DNA from: Martinezella lusitana
GTDB taxonomy: Bacteria; Pseudomonadota; Alphaproteobacteria; Rhizobiales; Rhizobiaceae
DNA length: 64,000 nucleotides
Reading direction: 5' to 3'
Assembly (NCBI RefSeq): GCF_016901135.1
Contig: NZ_JAFEVL010000048.1
Span: 496,001-560,000, forward strand
Positions 9,201 to 20,747 of this stretch are shown one piece after another. The notes beneath the pieces are model-generated. The model ran no database searches. It had not been told where the DNA came from and saw only the letters and a list, made by a program, of their open reading frames with translations. Made by a program: the position numbers and the translations under genes. Position 1 is the stretch's first letter. The number at the start of each line of letters is the position of its first letter.

Positions 9201-10454
9201 CTAGACCGGCATCGTACCACGAGGCTCGTCTGGGACCTTTTCGCCAAAGCGGACGCCCTTCTTTTCGAAGCCGAAGCCGGCAAACAAGGCCACCACGACG
9301 GCGACGATGCAGGCGACGATCAGCAGCGCAGTGGCATAGTCGCCATTCCATTGCTTTGCCAGCCCCGCCTGGATAGACGCATTGCCCGATGCCAGCAGAT
9401 TGCCGAGCTGATAGGCGAATCCGGGGAATGTGCCGCGCACTTCATCCGGCGACAATTCGTTGAGATGCACGGGCACGATGCCCCAGGCGCCTTGCACGAA
9501 GAGCTGCATCAGGAAAGCGCCGATCGCAAGCATCACCGGCCCTTGGCCATAGACCCAAAGCGGCGCGACGGGGATCGCCACAAGCGCGGCGATGACAATG
9601 GCGCGGCGGCGCCCGATGCGCTGCGACAGCACACCGAAAGCCAGACCGCCGACGATCGCGCCGATATTATAGACGATCGCGATGGCGCCGACCGTGTAGG
9701 AATCATATTGGCGCTGAGTCTCCAGGAAGGTCGGGTAGAGATCCTGCGTGCCGTGACTGAAGAAGTTGAACGCGGTCATGAGAAGCACCGCCCAGATGAA
9801 CAGTGGAATATTCTCGCGCAACACGGTGAGGAATGGCCGCTGCGGCTTGGATTGCCGCTGCAGGAAGGCCGGCGATTCCTGCACGTTGCGGCGGATATAG
9901 AGCACCAACAGCGCCGGCAGTGCTCCCACGATGAACATGCCGCGCCAGCCGATCACAGGAAACAGCAGGAAGAAGACGATCGAGGCAATCAGATAGCCTG
10001 AGGGGTAACCCGCCTGCAGGATACCCGACACGAGACCGCGTGAATCCTCCGGTATGGTCTCCATGACAAGCGATGCGCCTACCCCCCATTCGCCGCCCAT
10101 GGCGACGCCGAAGAGGGCGCGAAGGACGAGGAACATCGTCAATCCCGTCGAAAACCCGGTCAGGAATTCGAAGACCGAGTAAAGCAGCACATCCACCATG
10201 AGCGTGACGCGCCGGCCGTAACGGTCGGCTGCGAGGCCGAAGATGAGCGCACCGATCGGTCGCATCGCCAGGGTGAGGAAGATGGCGACGGCAACCGCCG
10301 GAACATCCGTGTGAAACTCCTCGGCTATGTGCTTGAGAACGAAAACCAATATGAAGAAATCGAAAGCATCCAGCGTCCAGCCCAGATAGGCTGCGATGAC
10401 GGTGTTTCGTTGCTGGGGGGACAAGGAACGTAAGCTATCCAATGCGGTCATCAT
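9201..10454 (-). CDS. MFS transporter, sialate/lactate SHS-like family
   Basis: A 417-residue major facilitator with about 12 membrane segments. GWTLDAFDFFILVFVLKHIA near the N-terminus and the loop motif GLAADRYGRRVTL place it with metabolite:H+ symporters of the SHS (sialate/lactate) group. GGEWGVGASLVMETIP is another conserved stretch of that group. The start is chosen at the first of two adjacent ATGs (10454/10451) because GGAGG lies directly upstream; the open frame extends further but with unlike codon use. Substrate is most likely a small carboxylate, by family only. It is transcribed away from uvrB. Confidence 0.85.
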   Translation of the reverse strand: MMTALDSLRSLSPQQRNTVIAAYLGWTLDAFDFFILVFVLKHIAEEFHTDVPAVAVAIFLTLAMRPIGALIFGLAADRYGRRVTLMVDVLLYSVFEFLTGFSTGLTMFLVLRALFGVAMGGEWGVGASLVMETIPEDSRGLVSGILQAGYPSGYLIASIVFFLLFPVIGWRGMFIVGALPALLVLYIRRNVQESPAFLQRQSKPQRPFLTVLRENIPLFIWAVLLMTAFNFFSHGTQDLYPTFLETQRQYDSYTVGAIAIVYNIGAIVGGLAFGVLSQRIGRRRAIVIAALVAIPVAPLWVYGQGPVMLAIGAFLMQLFVQGAWGIVPVHLNELSPDEVRGTFPGFAYQLGNLLASGNASIQAGLAKQWNGDYATALLIVACIVAVVVALFAGFGFEKKGVRFGEKVPDEPRGTMPV

Positions 10455-10732
10455 GATCCTCCGACCGGATGGCGGCGGCGAGGCGGGCAATTCCGGATGC
10501 CGTCGAAGCTGGGGGAACCCGGCGCTGGCCGGGCATGTCGACGTTGCGGTGGTTCCTCCTCCGGCGCCAGTGAGGATTGCGCTGCGGACTTTCGGGTCAG
10601 CGATAACGCACCAGCCGCCTCTGGGTAGTAACACATTTGACATCATCGGCGAATGGAAAAATCCGCCGTTCTGTTTCCCTTTTGTACTCTTTACCCCTTC
10701 ACATTGGCGCGTTCTGCCGCCATATTCGGCGC

Positions 10733-13666
<2,934 letters not shown>

Positions 13667-13866
13667 AGGCATTGGCCTCAACGGAAACCCGTTGCCTGAG
13701 ACTGCCGTTTTATGAGGAGAGGCGCCATGTGAGCGTCGAGCCATGCCTTGCTGGCAAGGCGCCTGCTCCTACATGACATCATGTGAGGAGGACCCGCTGA
13801 AGGATGTGAGGCGCTCGACCGCAGCGCGTTCTGGCGGGGAAACGACAGAAATCATGGGAGAGACCG

Positions 13867-14325
13867 ATGTCAGAGCCTCTAGTCGTCCGCCGCGAGACTC
13901 ATGTCTCGGCGCCACCCGCCGCATTATTTGCACTGCTGACCGACCCCGAAAAGATCCTGCGCTGGATGGGCACGGAAGCGCAGATCGAGCCGCAGCCCGG
14001 CGGCCTCTATCTGGTCAACGTCACCGGCGCCCGCTTCGCGCGCGGCTCGTTCCGCGAGGTCGTGCCGGTCCATCGCCTGGCCTACAGCTTCGGCTGGGAC
14101 GGCAGCGAGGAGGTTCCGCCAGGGTCTAGCCTGGTCGAAATCGACCTGATCGAGGAACCACCGAACGGAACACTGCTTCGCCTCACCCATACCGGCCTGC
14201 CGACAGCGGAGCAATGTGAAGGCCATGCGAAGGGCTGGGCCCATTATCTCGATCGTCTCGCCGAAGTCGCAGCCGGACGCGACCCCGGCCCGGATTGGTG
14301 GCACGGGCAAGACGGCCAGCGCTGA
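13867..14325 (+). CDS. SRPBCC / AHSA1-type protein
   Basis: A 152-residue START-fold protein. The opening VRRETHVSAPPAALFALLTD and WMGTEAQIEPQPGG are the usual first strand/helix and W-x-G region of AHSA1 (activator of Hsp90 ATPase homologue 1-like) domains. LTHTGLPTAEQCEGHAKGW is the C-terminal helix motif. These bind small hydrophobic ligands; many are partners of ArsR regulators, but no ArsR gene is adjacent here. GGGAGAG precedes the ATG. The ligand is unknown. Confidence 0.85.
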   Translation: MSEPLVVRRETHVSAPPAALFALLTDPEKILRWMGTEAQIEPQPGGLYLVNVTGARFARGSFREVVPVHRLAYSFGWDGSEEVPPGSSLVEIDLIEEPPNGTLLRLTHTGLPTAEQCEGHAKGWAHYLDRLAEVAAGRDPGPDWWHGQDGQR

Positions 14326-14486
14326 CGGCGCTCGAGACGCAGTGCCGGCGCGCCCAGCGGGCTGATATACTGGAGTTGTAACCTCGAAAGCGCTCACCAG
14401 TGCATCGAGCCATTGCGCCTGTGCCAAGCAATCGCGGTTGCAGCGAGGCGGATGACAGCCCGCAACCGCCGTGGCATGATCGCGGC

Positions 14487-15545
14487 ATGGATTTGTCCGC
14501 CCCTCTTGCCTGGCTGGTCGACGAAGCCGGCACCTCGCCCAGCCCCGAACGCTTCCTGGCCGATCTGGGCGGTCAACTGCTGTCGGCCGGCCTGCCGCTT
14601 GCCGGCGGCGCCCTGACGCTCGCCGTCCCGCATCCGATCGTCACGCAACGCACCTGGCTGTGGCAGGCCGAGACCGGCGCGGTCATCGAGGCCCTGGGCT
14701 TTGCCGGCACGTCCCTTGGCCAGGCCGGACACGACTGGCTTGGCGGGCTCGGCCCGACATACGAGGAGACGATCGGCACGGCGCCGGACAGCCCCGTGCT
14801 AGGCTGGGCCGGTACACGACCGTTCGATCCCACCGAGGTCGACCGCCTGCGCCAGGTCGCGCGCTTTGCCGCGGCCCCTCTCGCGGGCCTTGCCGCGCGC
14901 GCGGCGCTATCGGCCCTGCTCGAAGCCTATCTCGGACGAAGAAGTGCCGCCCGGGTGCAGGACGGCGCGCTGCGCCGCAGCACCGGCGAGACCATCCGCG
15001 CAGCCCTCCTCTGCGCCGACCTCAGGGATTTCACCGCCCTTTCCGAAGCGACCGAGCCGACGGTGGTGATTGCCGCCCTCGACGCCTGGTTCGACCGCGT
15101 CGCCGGCGCCGTGCACGCCTTCGGCGGCGAGGTGCTGAAATTCATCGGCGATGGCGTCCTGGCGATCTTCCCGGTCACCGGAACGCCGGCTGAGGCCTGC
15201 GAAGCCGCGCTGCGCGCCGTCGCCGCCATCCGCGCCGGCATGGCCCATCTCGACGCGACCCGCCTGACACAAGGGCTGCCGCCGCTCCCCTTCGGCGCGG
15301 CCCTGCATTTCGGCGACATGCTCTGGGGCAATATCGGCGCCGCCGACCGCCTGGATTTCACCGCCATCGGCCCCGCCGTCAATCTCGTCAGCCGGCTCGA
15401 GGGCCTGTGCAAGCCGCTTGGGCGCAATGTGCTGATCTCGGGCGCGGTTGCGGCGGAGACGAGCGTGGTGCTGCTTCCATTGGGAGAGCATGAATTGCGT
15501 GGGATTGTTGAGCCTTGCGCGGTGTTTACTTTGGTAGAGGGGTGA
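14487..15545 (+). CDS. class III adenylate/guanylate cyclase
   Basis: A 352-residue single-catalytic-domain cyclase. Residues 1-150 form an N-terminal region without a recognised sensor. The catalytic domain (about 165-350) shows the metal-binding Asp in CADLRDFTALSEATEP, the second Asp in GGEVLKFIGDGVLAIFP, LDFTAIGPAVN with the purine-contacting Asp, and N-x3-R in NLVSRLE. All key residues for cAMP synthesis appear present. No membrane segment is evident, so it should be cytoplasmic. Rhizobia carry many such enzymes. The start at 14487 is chosen because upstream in-frame residues look non-native. Confidence 0.88.
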   Translation: MDLSAPLAWLVDEAGTSPSPERFLADLGGQLLSAGLPLAGGALTLAVPHPIVTQRTWLWQAETGAVIEALGFAGTSLGQAGHDWLGGLGPTYEETIGTAPDSPVLGWAGTRPFDPTEVDRLRQVARFAAAPLAGLAARAALSALLEAYLGRRSAARVQDGALRRSTGETIRAALLCADLRDFTALSEATEPTVVIAALDAWFDRVAGAVHAFGGEVLKFIGDGVLAIFPVTGTPAEACEAALRAVAAIRAGMAHLDATRLTQGLPPLPFGAALHFGDMLWGNIGAADRLDFTAIGPAVNLVSRLEGLCKPLGRNVLISGAVAAETSVVLLPLGEHELRGIVEPCAVFTLVEG

Positions 15546-15577
15546 GAGACTGACGAGTATTCTTGAACCGAGAGATG

Positions 15578-16045
15578 CTAAGTCTCGTCGCGACTTTTCC
15601 TTACCAGCTCTTCCAAAGTCTCGTCGCCCGACACCGCATACGATTTAACTTGATCATAGAATTCTCTTAGCCGCTCTTTTGGCGTCGAATTCTTTCGGCG
15701 AGGCTCAGGTCGGTTCAATAGCGTTTCAACTAGCCTTGCGGAGAGAGTTTGAAGCAGCATTCTTTCACCTGCTTTACCGACACCCAACACCCTCGAATTT
15801 ACCGATGTTGGTAGGCCAGCAAATACACCAAATAAATCACCCTGCCCGTCGATGAACGCGCGCGACTGCTTTGAATCCAAGTCATTCAAAAGCCGCTTAA
15901 GCGCGATGTCCTGAAGCTTGATACTATTATCGTCAATAAGCTTTGGATATTGCCGCCTAATTTCGGCTATTACACTATCGTGACTGTATGGACCCTTTAG
16001 ACCAAGCTCTTGGGATATCTTTCTTAAAGCGTCATGCAGCCTCAT
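15578..16045 (-). CDS. orphan protein in an AT-rich patch
   Basis: A 155-residue protein (MRLHDALRKISQELG...) rich in Leu, Lys and Ser with no recognised domain, no signal and no membrane segment. Its DNA and the flanks to about 16250 are clearly more AT-rich than the neighbours, and its codon use includes TTA, ATA and AGA, rare elsewhere in the window. GGAGAAA lies just before the ATG at 16045, so that start is preferred over an in-frame ATG at 16063. This suggests a recently acquired gene. The charged, helical look would fit a DNA- or protein-binding accessory protein, but that is guesswork. Confidence 0.6.
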   Translation of the reverse strand: MRLHDALRKISQELGLKGPYSHDSVIAEIRRQYPKLIDDNSIKLQDIALKRLLNDLDSKQSRAFIDGQGDLFGVFAGLPTSVNSRVLGVGKAGERMLLQTLSARLVETLLNRPEPRRKNSTPKERLREFYDQVKSYAVSGDETLEELVRKSRDET

Positions 16046-16511
16046 ATATTTTCTCCAGCGCATAACGGGATAAATGATCAGGATTGTTACAAAAACTGAA
16101 TCGAATATGCATCGATTGAATTCGAAAGCTTCAATTCAACCAGAGCGAAAGTCAACATTACATTATCAAGATTTATATCAAGGCTGCAGCTAATCCACGG
16201 CAGATAGCAGGCCATCATTTCCAACCCTTTGAAATCCCCACCCTATCTCACCCCTTCCTCATCACGCCGTAATATTCCCCCTTGCCTTTTTCCCCAAACC
16301 CTGTCACCCATATGCATGCTCGGGCATTTGCATGCCGGTGACTGGACTGATTTGGTGATCCGCTTGCGGCAGGCAACGGTTGGGTCTTGCGACCCGCGCA
16401 GACGTTCTTTCCCCGTACGTGACTTCTCGACTGGCCTTCGCATGTCGCGGAGGCAAAGCCGTCCGGTTTCGTCCGGATAAACTAAGACTGATGGGTAAAG
16501 GACTATCCCCC
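16046..16511. other. spacer: AT-rich flank, then cold-shock gene leader
   Basis: The first half (to about 16250) shares the AT-rich composition of the orphan gene. The second half is pyrimidine-rich and leads into the cold-shock gene. It probably holds divergent promoters and a long 5' leader, as is usual for csp genes. I see no convincing gene here. Confidence 0.5.
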
Positions 16512-16724
16512 ATGGCCACCAAGGGCACCGTAAAATTCTTCAACCAGGACAAGGGTTTTGGTTTCATCACTCCTGACGGCGGCGCAAAGGACGTTTTCGT
16601 CCATATCTCCGCTCTCCAGGCTTCTGGCATCCAGTCGCTGCGCGAAGGCCAGCAGGTCACGTTCGACACCGAGCCGGATCGCATGGGCAAGGGCCCGAAG
16701 GCCGTCAACATCCAGGCTTCCTAA
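16512..16724 (+). CDS. cspA: cold-shock domain protein
   Basis: A 70-residue single cold-shock domain. GTVKFFNQDKGFGFITP holds RNP1 (KGFGFI), and DVFVHISALQ holds RNP2 (VFVHI). It acts as an RNA chaperone or nucleic-acid binder. The ATG at 16512 follows an AAGGA 11 bases upstream; an in-frame ATG at 16491 would add only seven residues. It ends in the family-typical GKGPKAVNIQ. A terminator follows 31 bases after the stop, so it is monocistronic. Confidence 0.95.
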   Translation: MATKGTVKFFNQDKGFGFITPDGGAKDVFVHISALQASGIQSLREGQQVTFDTEPDRMGKGPKAVNIQAS

Positions 16725-16755
16725 GCCTCTGGTGACAGCCTGATTGAGGTTTCTG

Positions 16756-16783
16756 ACGGCGCGGTGCAAACCGTGCCGTTTTT
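16756..16783 (+). terminator. terminator of the cold-shock gene
   Basis: ACGGCGCGGT pairs with ACCGTGCCGT (one G:T) across a short CAA-containing loop and is followed by TTTTC. Confidence 0.75.
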
Positions 16784-16787
16784 CGTT

Positions 16788-17128
16788 CCCCCCTTCGACA
16801 AACTCAGCAGGCGGATGAGGGAGCACAGAGCGTGCGCGATCGGGCCCTGAGCGACCAGCTGGATGCGGGGTCTATCTCGCCCCTGGCGGGCGAGATAGCA
16901 ATTTCATTGGTTTAGGAATTGCGATACCGGAACATCCGTTTGCGCGGGGGTCAGCGCAATTTCTAAGCCATTGAAATTGCAAGAGCGGGGGTCACGTTCT
17001 CAAGCAAGGTCACTCAGCGCTTCGTGCATCCCTGCCTACCCCCTCTCTTGCAAAATCTAGCACTTAGCTGAAGCTAAATGCTGATTTTGCTTTCTCGCCC
17101 GCCAGGGGCGAGAGAAGGCCACCACCCC
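16788..17128. repeat. nested palindromic repeats between csp and dusA
   Basis: This spacer is built of inverted repeats. CTATCTCGCCC (16872) pairs with GGGCGAGATAG (16888). A related TCTCGCCC...GGCGAGA hairpin lies at 17093-17113. GCAATTTCATTGG (16899) is complementary, with one mismatch, to CCATTGAAATTGC (16968). GCAAAATC (17050) pairs with GATTTTGC (17082) around a further AGC-A/TTTAGCT palindrome. It opens with CCTTCGACAAACTCAGC, a cousin of the unit inside uvrB and cobN. The last element abuts the dusA stop codon. Confidence 0.7.
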
Positions 17129-17129
17129 C

Positions 17130-18143
17130 TCAAGCGCTCGCCCGCTCTCCCTCGCCGGCAAAATCCACCGCGGCAAAAGCCGCCGCGATCACCTCCGGCC
17201 CGGCGCCCGGCTTGTTGGCGTCGGTGGAAAGGATCTGGCGGTAGCGGCGCGCGCCCGGCAAGCCGGTGAAGAGGCCGACCATGTGGCGGGCGACATGATG
17301 CAGGCGGCCGCCACTTTCGATGTGGCGCTCTGCATAAGCCATCATCCGGTCGCGCAAATCGTTCCAATCGACCTCGACCGTCAGCTCGCCAAAGAAACGG
17401 TGGTCGACGTCTGCCAGGATGGCGGCATTCTGATAGGCGGCGCGGCCGAGCATGACACCGTCGACATGGGCGAGATGCGCCTCGGCCTGGTCCAGCGTCT
17501 GGATGCCGCCGTTGATGCCGACGAAGACATCCGGCCAACGCTGTTTCATGCGGTAGACGATGTCATAATCCAGCGGCGGGATCTCGCGGTTTTCCTTCGG
17601 CGACAGGCCCTTCAGCCAGGCCTTGCGCGCATGGACCCAGATCGCGTCCGCGCCGGCATCGAGAACGCGAGTCATCAGCTCCGGCAGCGCCTCTTCCGGC
17701 TCCTGCTCGTCGACGCCGATACGGCATTTCACTGTCACTGGCGCCTTCGATACCGCCTTCATTGCGGCGACGCAGGCTGCCACCGTCTCCGGCGTCAGCA
17801 TCAGGCAGGCGCCGAAGGTGCCGGACTGCACGCGGTCCGACGGGCAGCCGACATTGAGGTTGATCTCGTCATAGCCGTAGGCCTCGGCGATCCGCAGCGC
17901 CTCTGTAAGCTTGGCCGGATCGGAGCCGCCGAGCTGCAAAGCGACGGGATGCTCGGTGACATCATGGCCGAGCAGCCGGTCGCGCGGGCCGTGAATGATC
18001 GCGTCGGCCACCACCATTTCAGTATAGAGCAGGGCATGGCGGCTGATCTGCCGGTGCAGATATCTGCAATGCCGGTCAGTCCAGTCGATCATCGGGGCCA
18101 CAGCAAAGATCTTGCGGCCGTTTTTCAGCGCGTCGCTATACAT
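17130..18143 (-). CDS. dusA: tRNA-dihydrouridine synthase A
   Basis: FMN enzyme that reduces uridines 20/20a in the tRNA D-loop. Its 337 residues include APMIDWTDRHCR at the N-terminus (FMN site), INLNVGCPSDRVQSGTFGAC with the catalytic Cys, KCRIG and WVHARKAWLKGLSPKENRE, which identify the DusA subfamily, and GINGGIQ (phosphate binding). The start at 18143 follows AAAGG; 29 in-frame upstream codons look non-native. Its 3' end runs into the repeat-rich spacer, and the final Ala/Gly/Glu-rich residues may be shaped by it. Confidence 0.94.
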   Translation of the reverse strand: MYSDALKNGRKIFAVAPMIDWTDRHCRYLHRQISRHALLYTEMVVADAIIHGPRDRLLGHDVTEHPVALQLGGSDPAKLTEALRIAEAYGYDEINLNVGCPSDRVQSGTFGACLMLTPETVAACVAAMKAVSKAPVTVKCRIGVDEQEPEEALPELMTRVLDAGADAIWVHARKAWLKGLSPKENREIPPLDYDIVYRMKQRWPDVFVGINGGIQTLDQAEAHLAHVDGVMLGRAAYQNAAILADVDHRFFGELTVEVDWNDLRDRMMAYAERHIESGGRLHHVARHMVGLFTGLPGARRYRQILSTDANKPGAGPEVIAAAFAAVDFAGEGERASA

Positions 18144-18285
18144 GGGATACCTTTCTGCCCCGCGCTCTACACCAAAACCTTTCCGAAGGCCAGTTTTCCC
18201 GGCGGCAACAATGATGCTAGGTTGCCGCACGGAGTCGGAAGGCAGCGCGCCTTTCCGAGATCAATGAGAGTTTCGAAAAGCCCCT

Positions 18286-18981
18286 ATGAACGCCTCGCTC
18301 ACGACAGTCATTCCACTACCAGCCCCGGTCCTGCTGCCGATCGAGGGCGAAACCCAGCTCTTCCCGGTGCGCCGCGTCTATTGCGTCGGCCGCAACTATG
18401 CCGACCACGCCATCGAAATGGGGCATGATCCCAGCCGCGAACCACCCTTCTTCTTCCAGAAGAACCCGGACAATCTGCTTGTTTCCAGTGATTTCCCCTA
18501 CCCGTCGCTGTCATCGGACGTGCATCACGAGGTGGAACTTGTCGTCGCTCTGCGCGGCGGCGGCGCCGACATCCCGGTCGAGCAGGCGCTCGACTGCGTT
18601 TATGGCTATGGCGTCGGCATCGACTTCACCCGCCGTGACCTGCAGGGCGAGGCCAAGAAGCTTGGCCGCCCCTGGGAAATCGGCAAGGCCTTCGAGCATT
18701 CCGCGCCCGTTTCCGCGCTCGTCCCGGCGACCCGCGTCGGCCACCCAGACAAGGGCGGCATCTGGCTGATGCGCAACGGCGAAGGGGCGCAAAGAGGCGA
18801 CCTCTCGCAGATGATCTGGAAGATGCCTGAGATCATCGCGGAATTGTCCAAACTCTTCACGCTCGCGCCGGGAGACATCATCATGACCGGCACACCCGCC
18901 GGCGTCGGCCCCGTTGCGCGTGGCGACAGGATCAGCTGCGCCGTCGACGGCGTCGCGACGCTGATGCTGAACGTCGTTTGA
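18286..18981 (+). CDS. fumarylacetoacetate hydrolase family protein
   Basis: A 231-residue FAA-fold enzyme. VYCVGRNYADHA opens the fold; HHEVELVVAL gives the metal-binding E-x-E, and YGVGIDFTRRDLQ supplies the third acidic ligand. IIMTGTPAGVGPV is the C-terminal signature. The family cleaves or decarboxylates diketo acids, for example acylpyruvate hydrolase or oxaloacetate decarboxylase. This compact form resembles the acylpyruvase / FAHD1-like group, but the substrate cannot be fixed. It is followed after 16 bases by the carbonic anhydrase-like gene, likely as one operon. Confidence 0.88.
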   Translation: MNASLTTVIPLPAPVLLPIEGETQLFPVRRVYCVGRNYADHAIEMGHDPSREPPFFFQKNPDNLLVSSDFPYPSLSSDVHHEVELVVALRGGGADIPVEQALDCVYGYGVGIDFTRRDLQGEAKKLGRPWEIGKAFEHSAPVSALVPATRVGHPDKGGIWLMRNGEGAQRGDLSQMIWKMPEIIAELSKLFTLAPGDIIMTGTPAGVGPVARGDRISCAVDGVATLMLNVV

Positions 18982-18997
18982 TCGAGGAGGACGAACC

Positions 18998-19528
18998 ATG
19001 CCGCTCTACTCCCTTGCCGGCCATGCGCCGAAAACACCCGGTCCCGACCTCTATTGGATCGCACCGGATGCGAGCGTGATCGGCAAGGTCGAGATCGGCG
19101 AGGATGTCGGCATCTGGTTCGGCGCGGTGCTGCGTGGCGACAACGAGCCGATCGTCGTCGGCAAGTCCACGAATATACAGGAAGGCGCGATGGTCCACAC
19201 GGATCCGGCCTTCCCGGTCACGATCGGCGAAGGCTGCACCATCGGCCACCACGCCATCATCCACGGCTGCACCATCGGCAACAACTCGCTGATCGGCATG
19301 GGCGCGACGGTGCTGAACGGCGCAAAGATCGGCAACAATTGCCTGGTCGGCGCCAATGCGCTGGTCACCGAAGGCAAGGAATTTCCGGACGGATCATTGA
19401 TCGTCGGCGCGCCGGCAAGAGCGATCCGCACGCTGGACGAGGCCGCCATCGAAGGCCTACGCCGCTCGGCCCGCAACTATGTCGCCAACTGGCAGCGCTT
19501 CGCCCGCGATCTCAAGCGACTGGATTAG
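18998..19528 (+). CDS. gamma-carbonic anhydrase-like protein (YrdA/CaiE type)
   Basis: A 176-residue left-handed beta-helix protein made of hexapeptide repeats (VIGKVEIGEDVGIWFGAVLRGD through the NNCLVGANAL region). MVHTD and GHHAIIHG carry the three His expected to bind Zn or Fe between trimer subunits. GAGG-rich sequence (GAGGAGG) precedes the ATG. Many homologues bind metal but lack measured activity, so catalysis is not assured. The TAG stop (19526-19528) overlaps the TAA stop of zur on the other strand by two bases. Confidence 0.88.
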   Translation: MPLYSLAGHAPKTPGPDLYWIAPDASVIGKVEIGEDVGIWFGAVLRGDNEPIVVGKSTNIQEGAMVHTDPAFPVTIGEGCTIGHHAIIHGCTIGNNSLIGMGATVLNGAKIGNNCLVGANALVTEGKEFPDGSLIVGAPARAIRTLDEAAIEGLRRSARNYVANWQRFARDLKRLD

Positions 19529-19923
19529 GCCGCGCATTTCGCGCAATGACCGCGGATTTCGATGGTCGACTTCTCGGCTTTGAATTTCTGCGACTTCAGC
19601 CAATCCATCAGCCGGTGGTCGACCTCATGATCGTGAAATTCGATCACCTGGCCGCAGCTTTCGCAGATAGCAAAGGCGACGAGGCCGTGGCTGTGGCAAT
19701 TCTCATCCGGATGGGCGCAGGCGACGAAGGAGTTGATGCTTTCGAGCCGGTGTACGACGCCATATTCGAGCAGCTTGTCCAGCGCGCGGTAGACCTGCAG
19801 CGGCGCGCGAAAGCCCTGATCGCGCAGCTTGTCGAGAATGGTATAGGCGCTGAGCGGCGCTTCCGCCCTGGTCAGGACATCGAAAACCAGGGTCTGGTTC
19901 TTGGTGAGCATCGGAGTGGTCAT
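19525..19923 (-). CDS. zur: Zur, zinc uptake regulator (Fur family)
   Basis: A 132-residue Fur-family repressor. An N-terminal winged helix (about 10-75) includes the recognition region APLQVYRALDKLLEYG. The C-terminal domain has CAHPDENCHSHGLVAFAICESCG and a final CAKC, giving the structural zinc Cys pairs and the His/Glu regulatory site. The gene is last in znuC-znuB-zur; its ATG overlaps the znuB stop by 4 bases. With zinc bound it should repress znuA, znuCB-zur and the COG0523 gene via the boxes at 21667-21703 and 22752-22770, and so regulate itself. Confidence 0.92.
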   Translation of the reverse strand: MTTPMLTKNQTLVFDVLTRAEAPLSAYTILDKLRDQGFRAPLQVYRALDKLLEYGVVHRLESINSFVACAHPDENCHSHGLVAFAICESCGQVIEFHDHEVDHRLMDWLKSQKFKAEKSTIEIRGHCAKCAA

Positions 19924-20747
19924 GATGACTGTCCTCTCTGTTCCGCCGCCGGCGCGGCGCCCCTGCGAACCAGGGGCAGCAGACTGATGATAAACAGAAT
20001 GAGCGCCGCGACCACGATGGACGGGCCGGAAGGCGTGTCGTAGCGCAGCGATCCGAACAGCCCGCCGACGACAGCGACGGCGCCGAGAAGCGAGGCGAAA
20101 ACCGCCATCATCTCCGGCGTCGAAGCGAAGCGGCGCGCGGTGGCCGCAGGGATGATCAGCAGCGCGGTAATCAGCAGTATGCCGACGATCTTCATGGCGA
20201 TGGCTATCACGACGGCCATCAGCAGCATGAAGAACAACTTCGCACGCTCCGGCCGCAGCCCTTCGGCCTCGGCCAGCTCGGGATTGACGGTCGAAGCCAG
20301 CAGCGGCCGCCACAGCCAGACAATCGCCGCCAGCACAAGGATGCCGCCGCCCCAGATCACCAGGATGTCGGACTGGCTGACGGCAAGGATGTCGCCGAAA
20401 AGGAAGGCGATGAGATCGATCCTGACCCAGCTCATGAAGGCGACGATGACCAGGCCGATCGCCAGGGTCGCATGCGAGAGAATCCCGAGCAGCGCATCCG
20501 CCGACAGCGCCTGCCGCCGCTGCAGGAAGAGAAGCAGGATCGAGACGAGTGCGGCGACCGCGAAGACGGAAAGCGTCAGGTTGAGCTGGAAGAGCAGCGA
20601 CAACGCCACGCCGAGCAGCGCCGAATGCGAGATCGTATCGCCAAAATAGGCCATGCGCCGCCAGATGATGAAGCAGCCGAGCGGCCCGGTGGTCAGCGCC
20701 AGCCCGACACCGGCGAGAATGGCGCGCAGGAAGAAATCGTCAAACAT
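19920..20747 (-). CDS. znuB: ZnuB, zinc ABC transporter permease
   Basis: A 275-residue inner-membrane permease with about eight hydrophobic segments. LTTGPLGCFIIWRRMAYFGD and the SALLGVALSLLF region are typical of the ABC-3 (ZnuB/MntB) family, and GILLITALLIIPAATARRFA is the conserved late segment contacting the ATPase. The start at 20747 overlaps the znuC stop by 8 bases; upstream in-frame residues are the antisense of the znuC His-rich tail and are not native. It forms the zinc importer with ZnuC and ZnuA. Confidence 0.93.
   Translation of the reverse strand: MFDDFFLRAILAGVGLALTTGPLGCFIIWRRMAYFGDTISHSALLGVALSLLFQLNLTLSVFAVAALVSILLLFLQRRQALSADALLGILSHATLAIGLVIVAFMSWVRIDLIAFLFGDILAVSQSDILVIWGGGILVLAAIVWLWRPLLASTVNPELAEAEGLRPERAKLFFMLLMAVVIAIAMKIVGILLITALLIIPAATARRFASTPEMMAVFASLLGAVAVVGGLFGSLRYDTPSGPSIVVAALILFIISLLPLVRRGAAPAAEQRGQSS

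Noticed and set aside
10455..10732. LexA (SOS) box before uvrB
   Set aside because: No GTTC-N7-GTTC or GAAC-N7-GAAC match; only isolated GTTC.
13743..14129. 128-codon frame overlapping the AHSA1 gene start
   Set aside because: Out of frame with a clear AHSA1 domain; no domain of its own.
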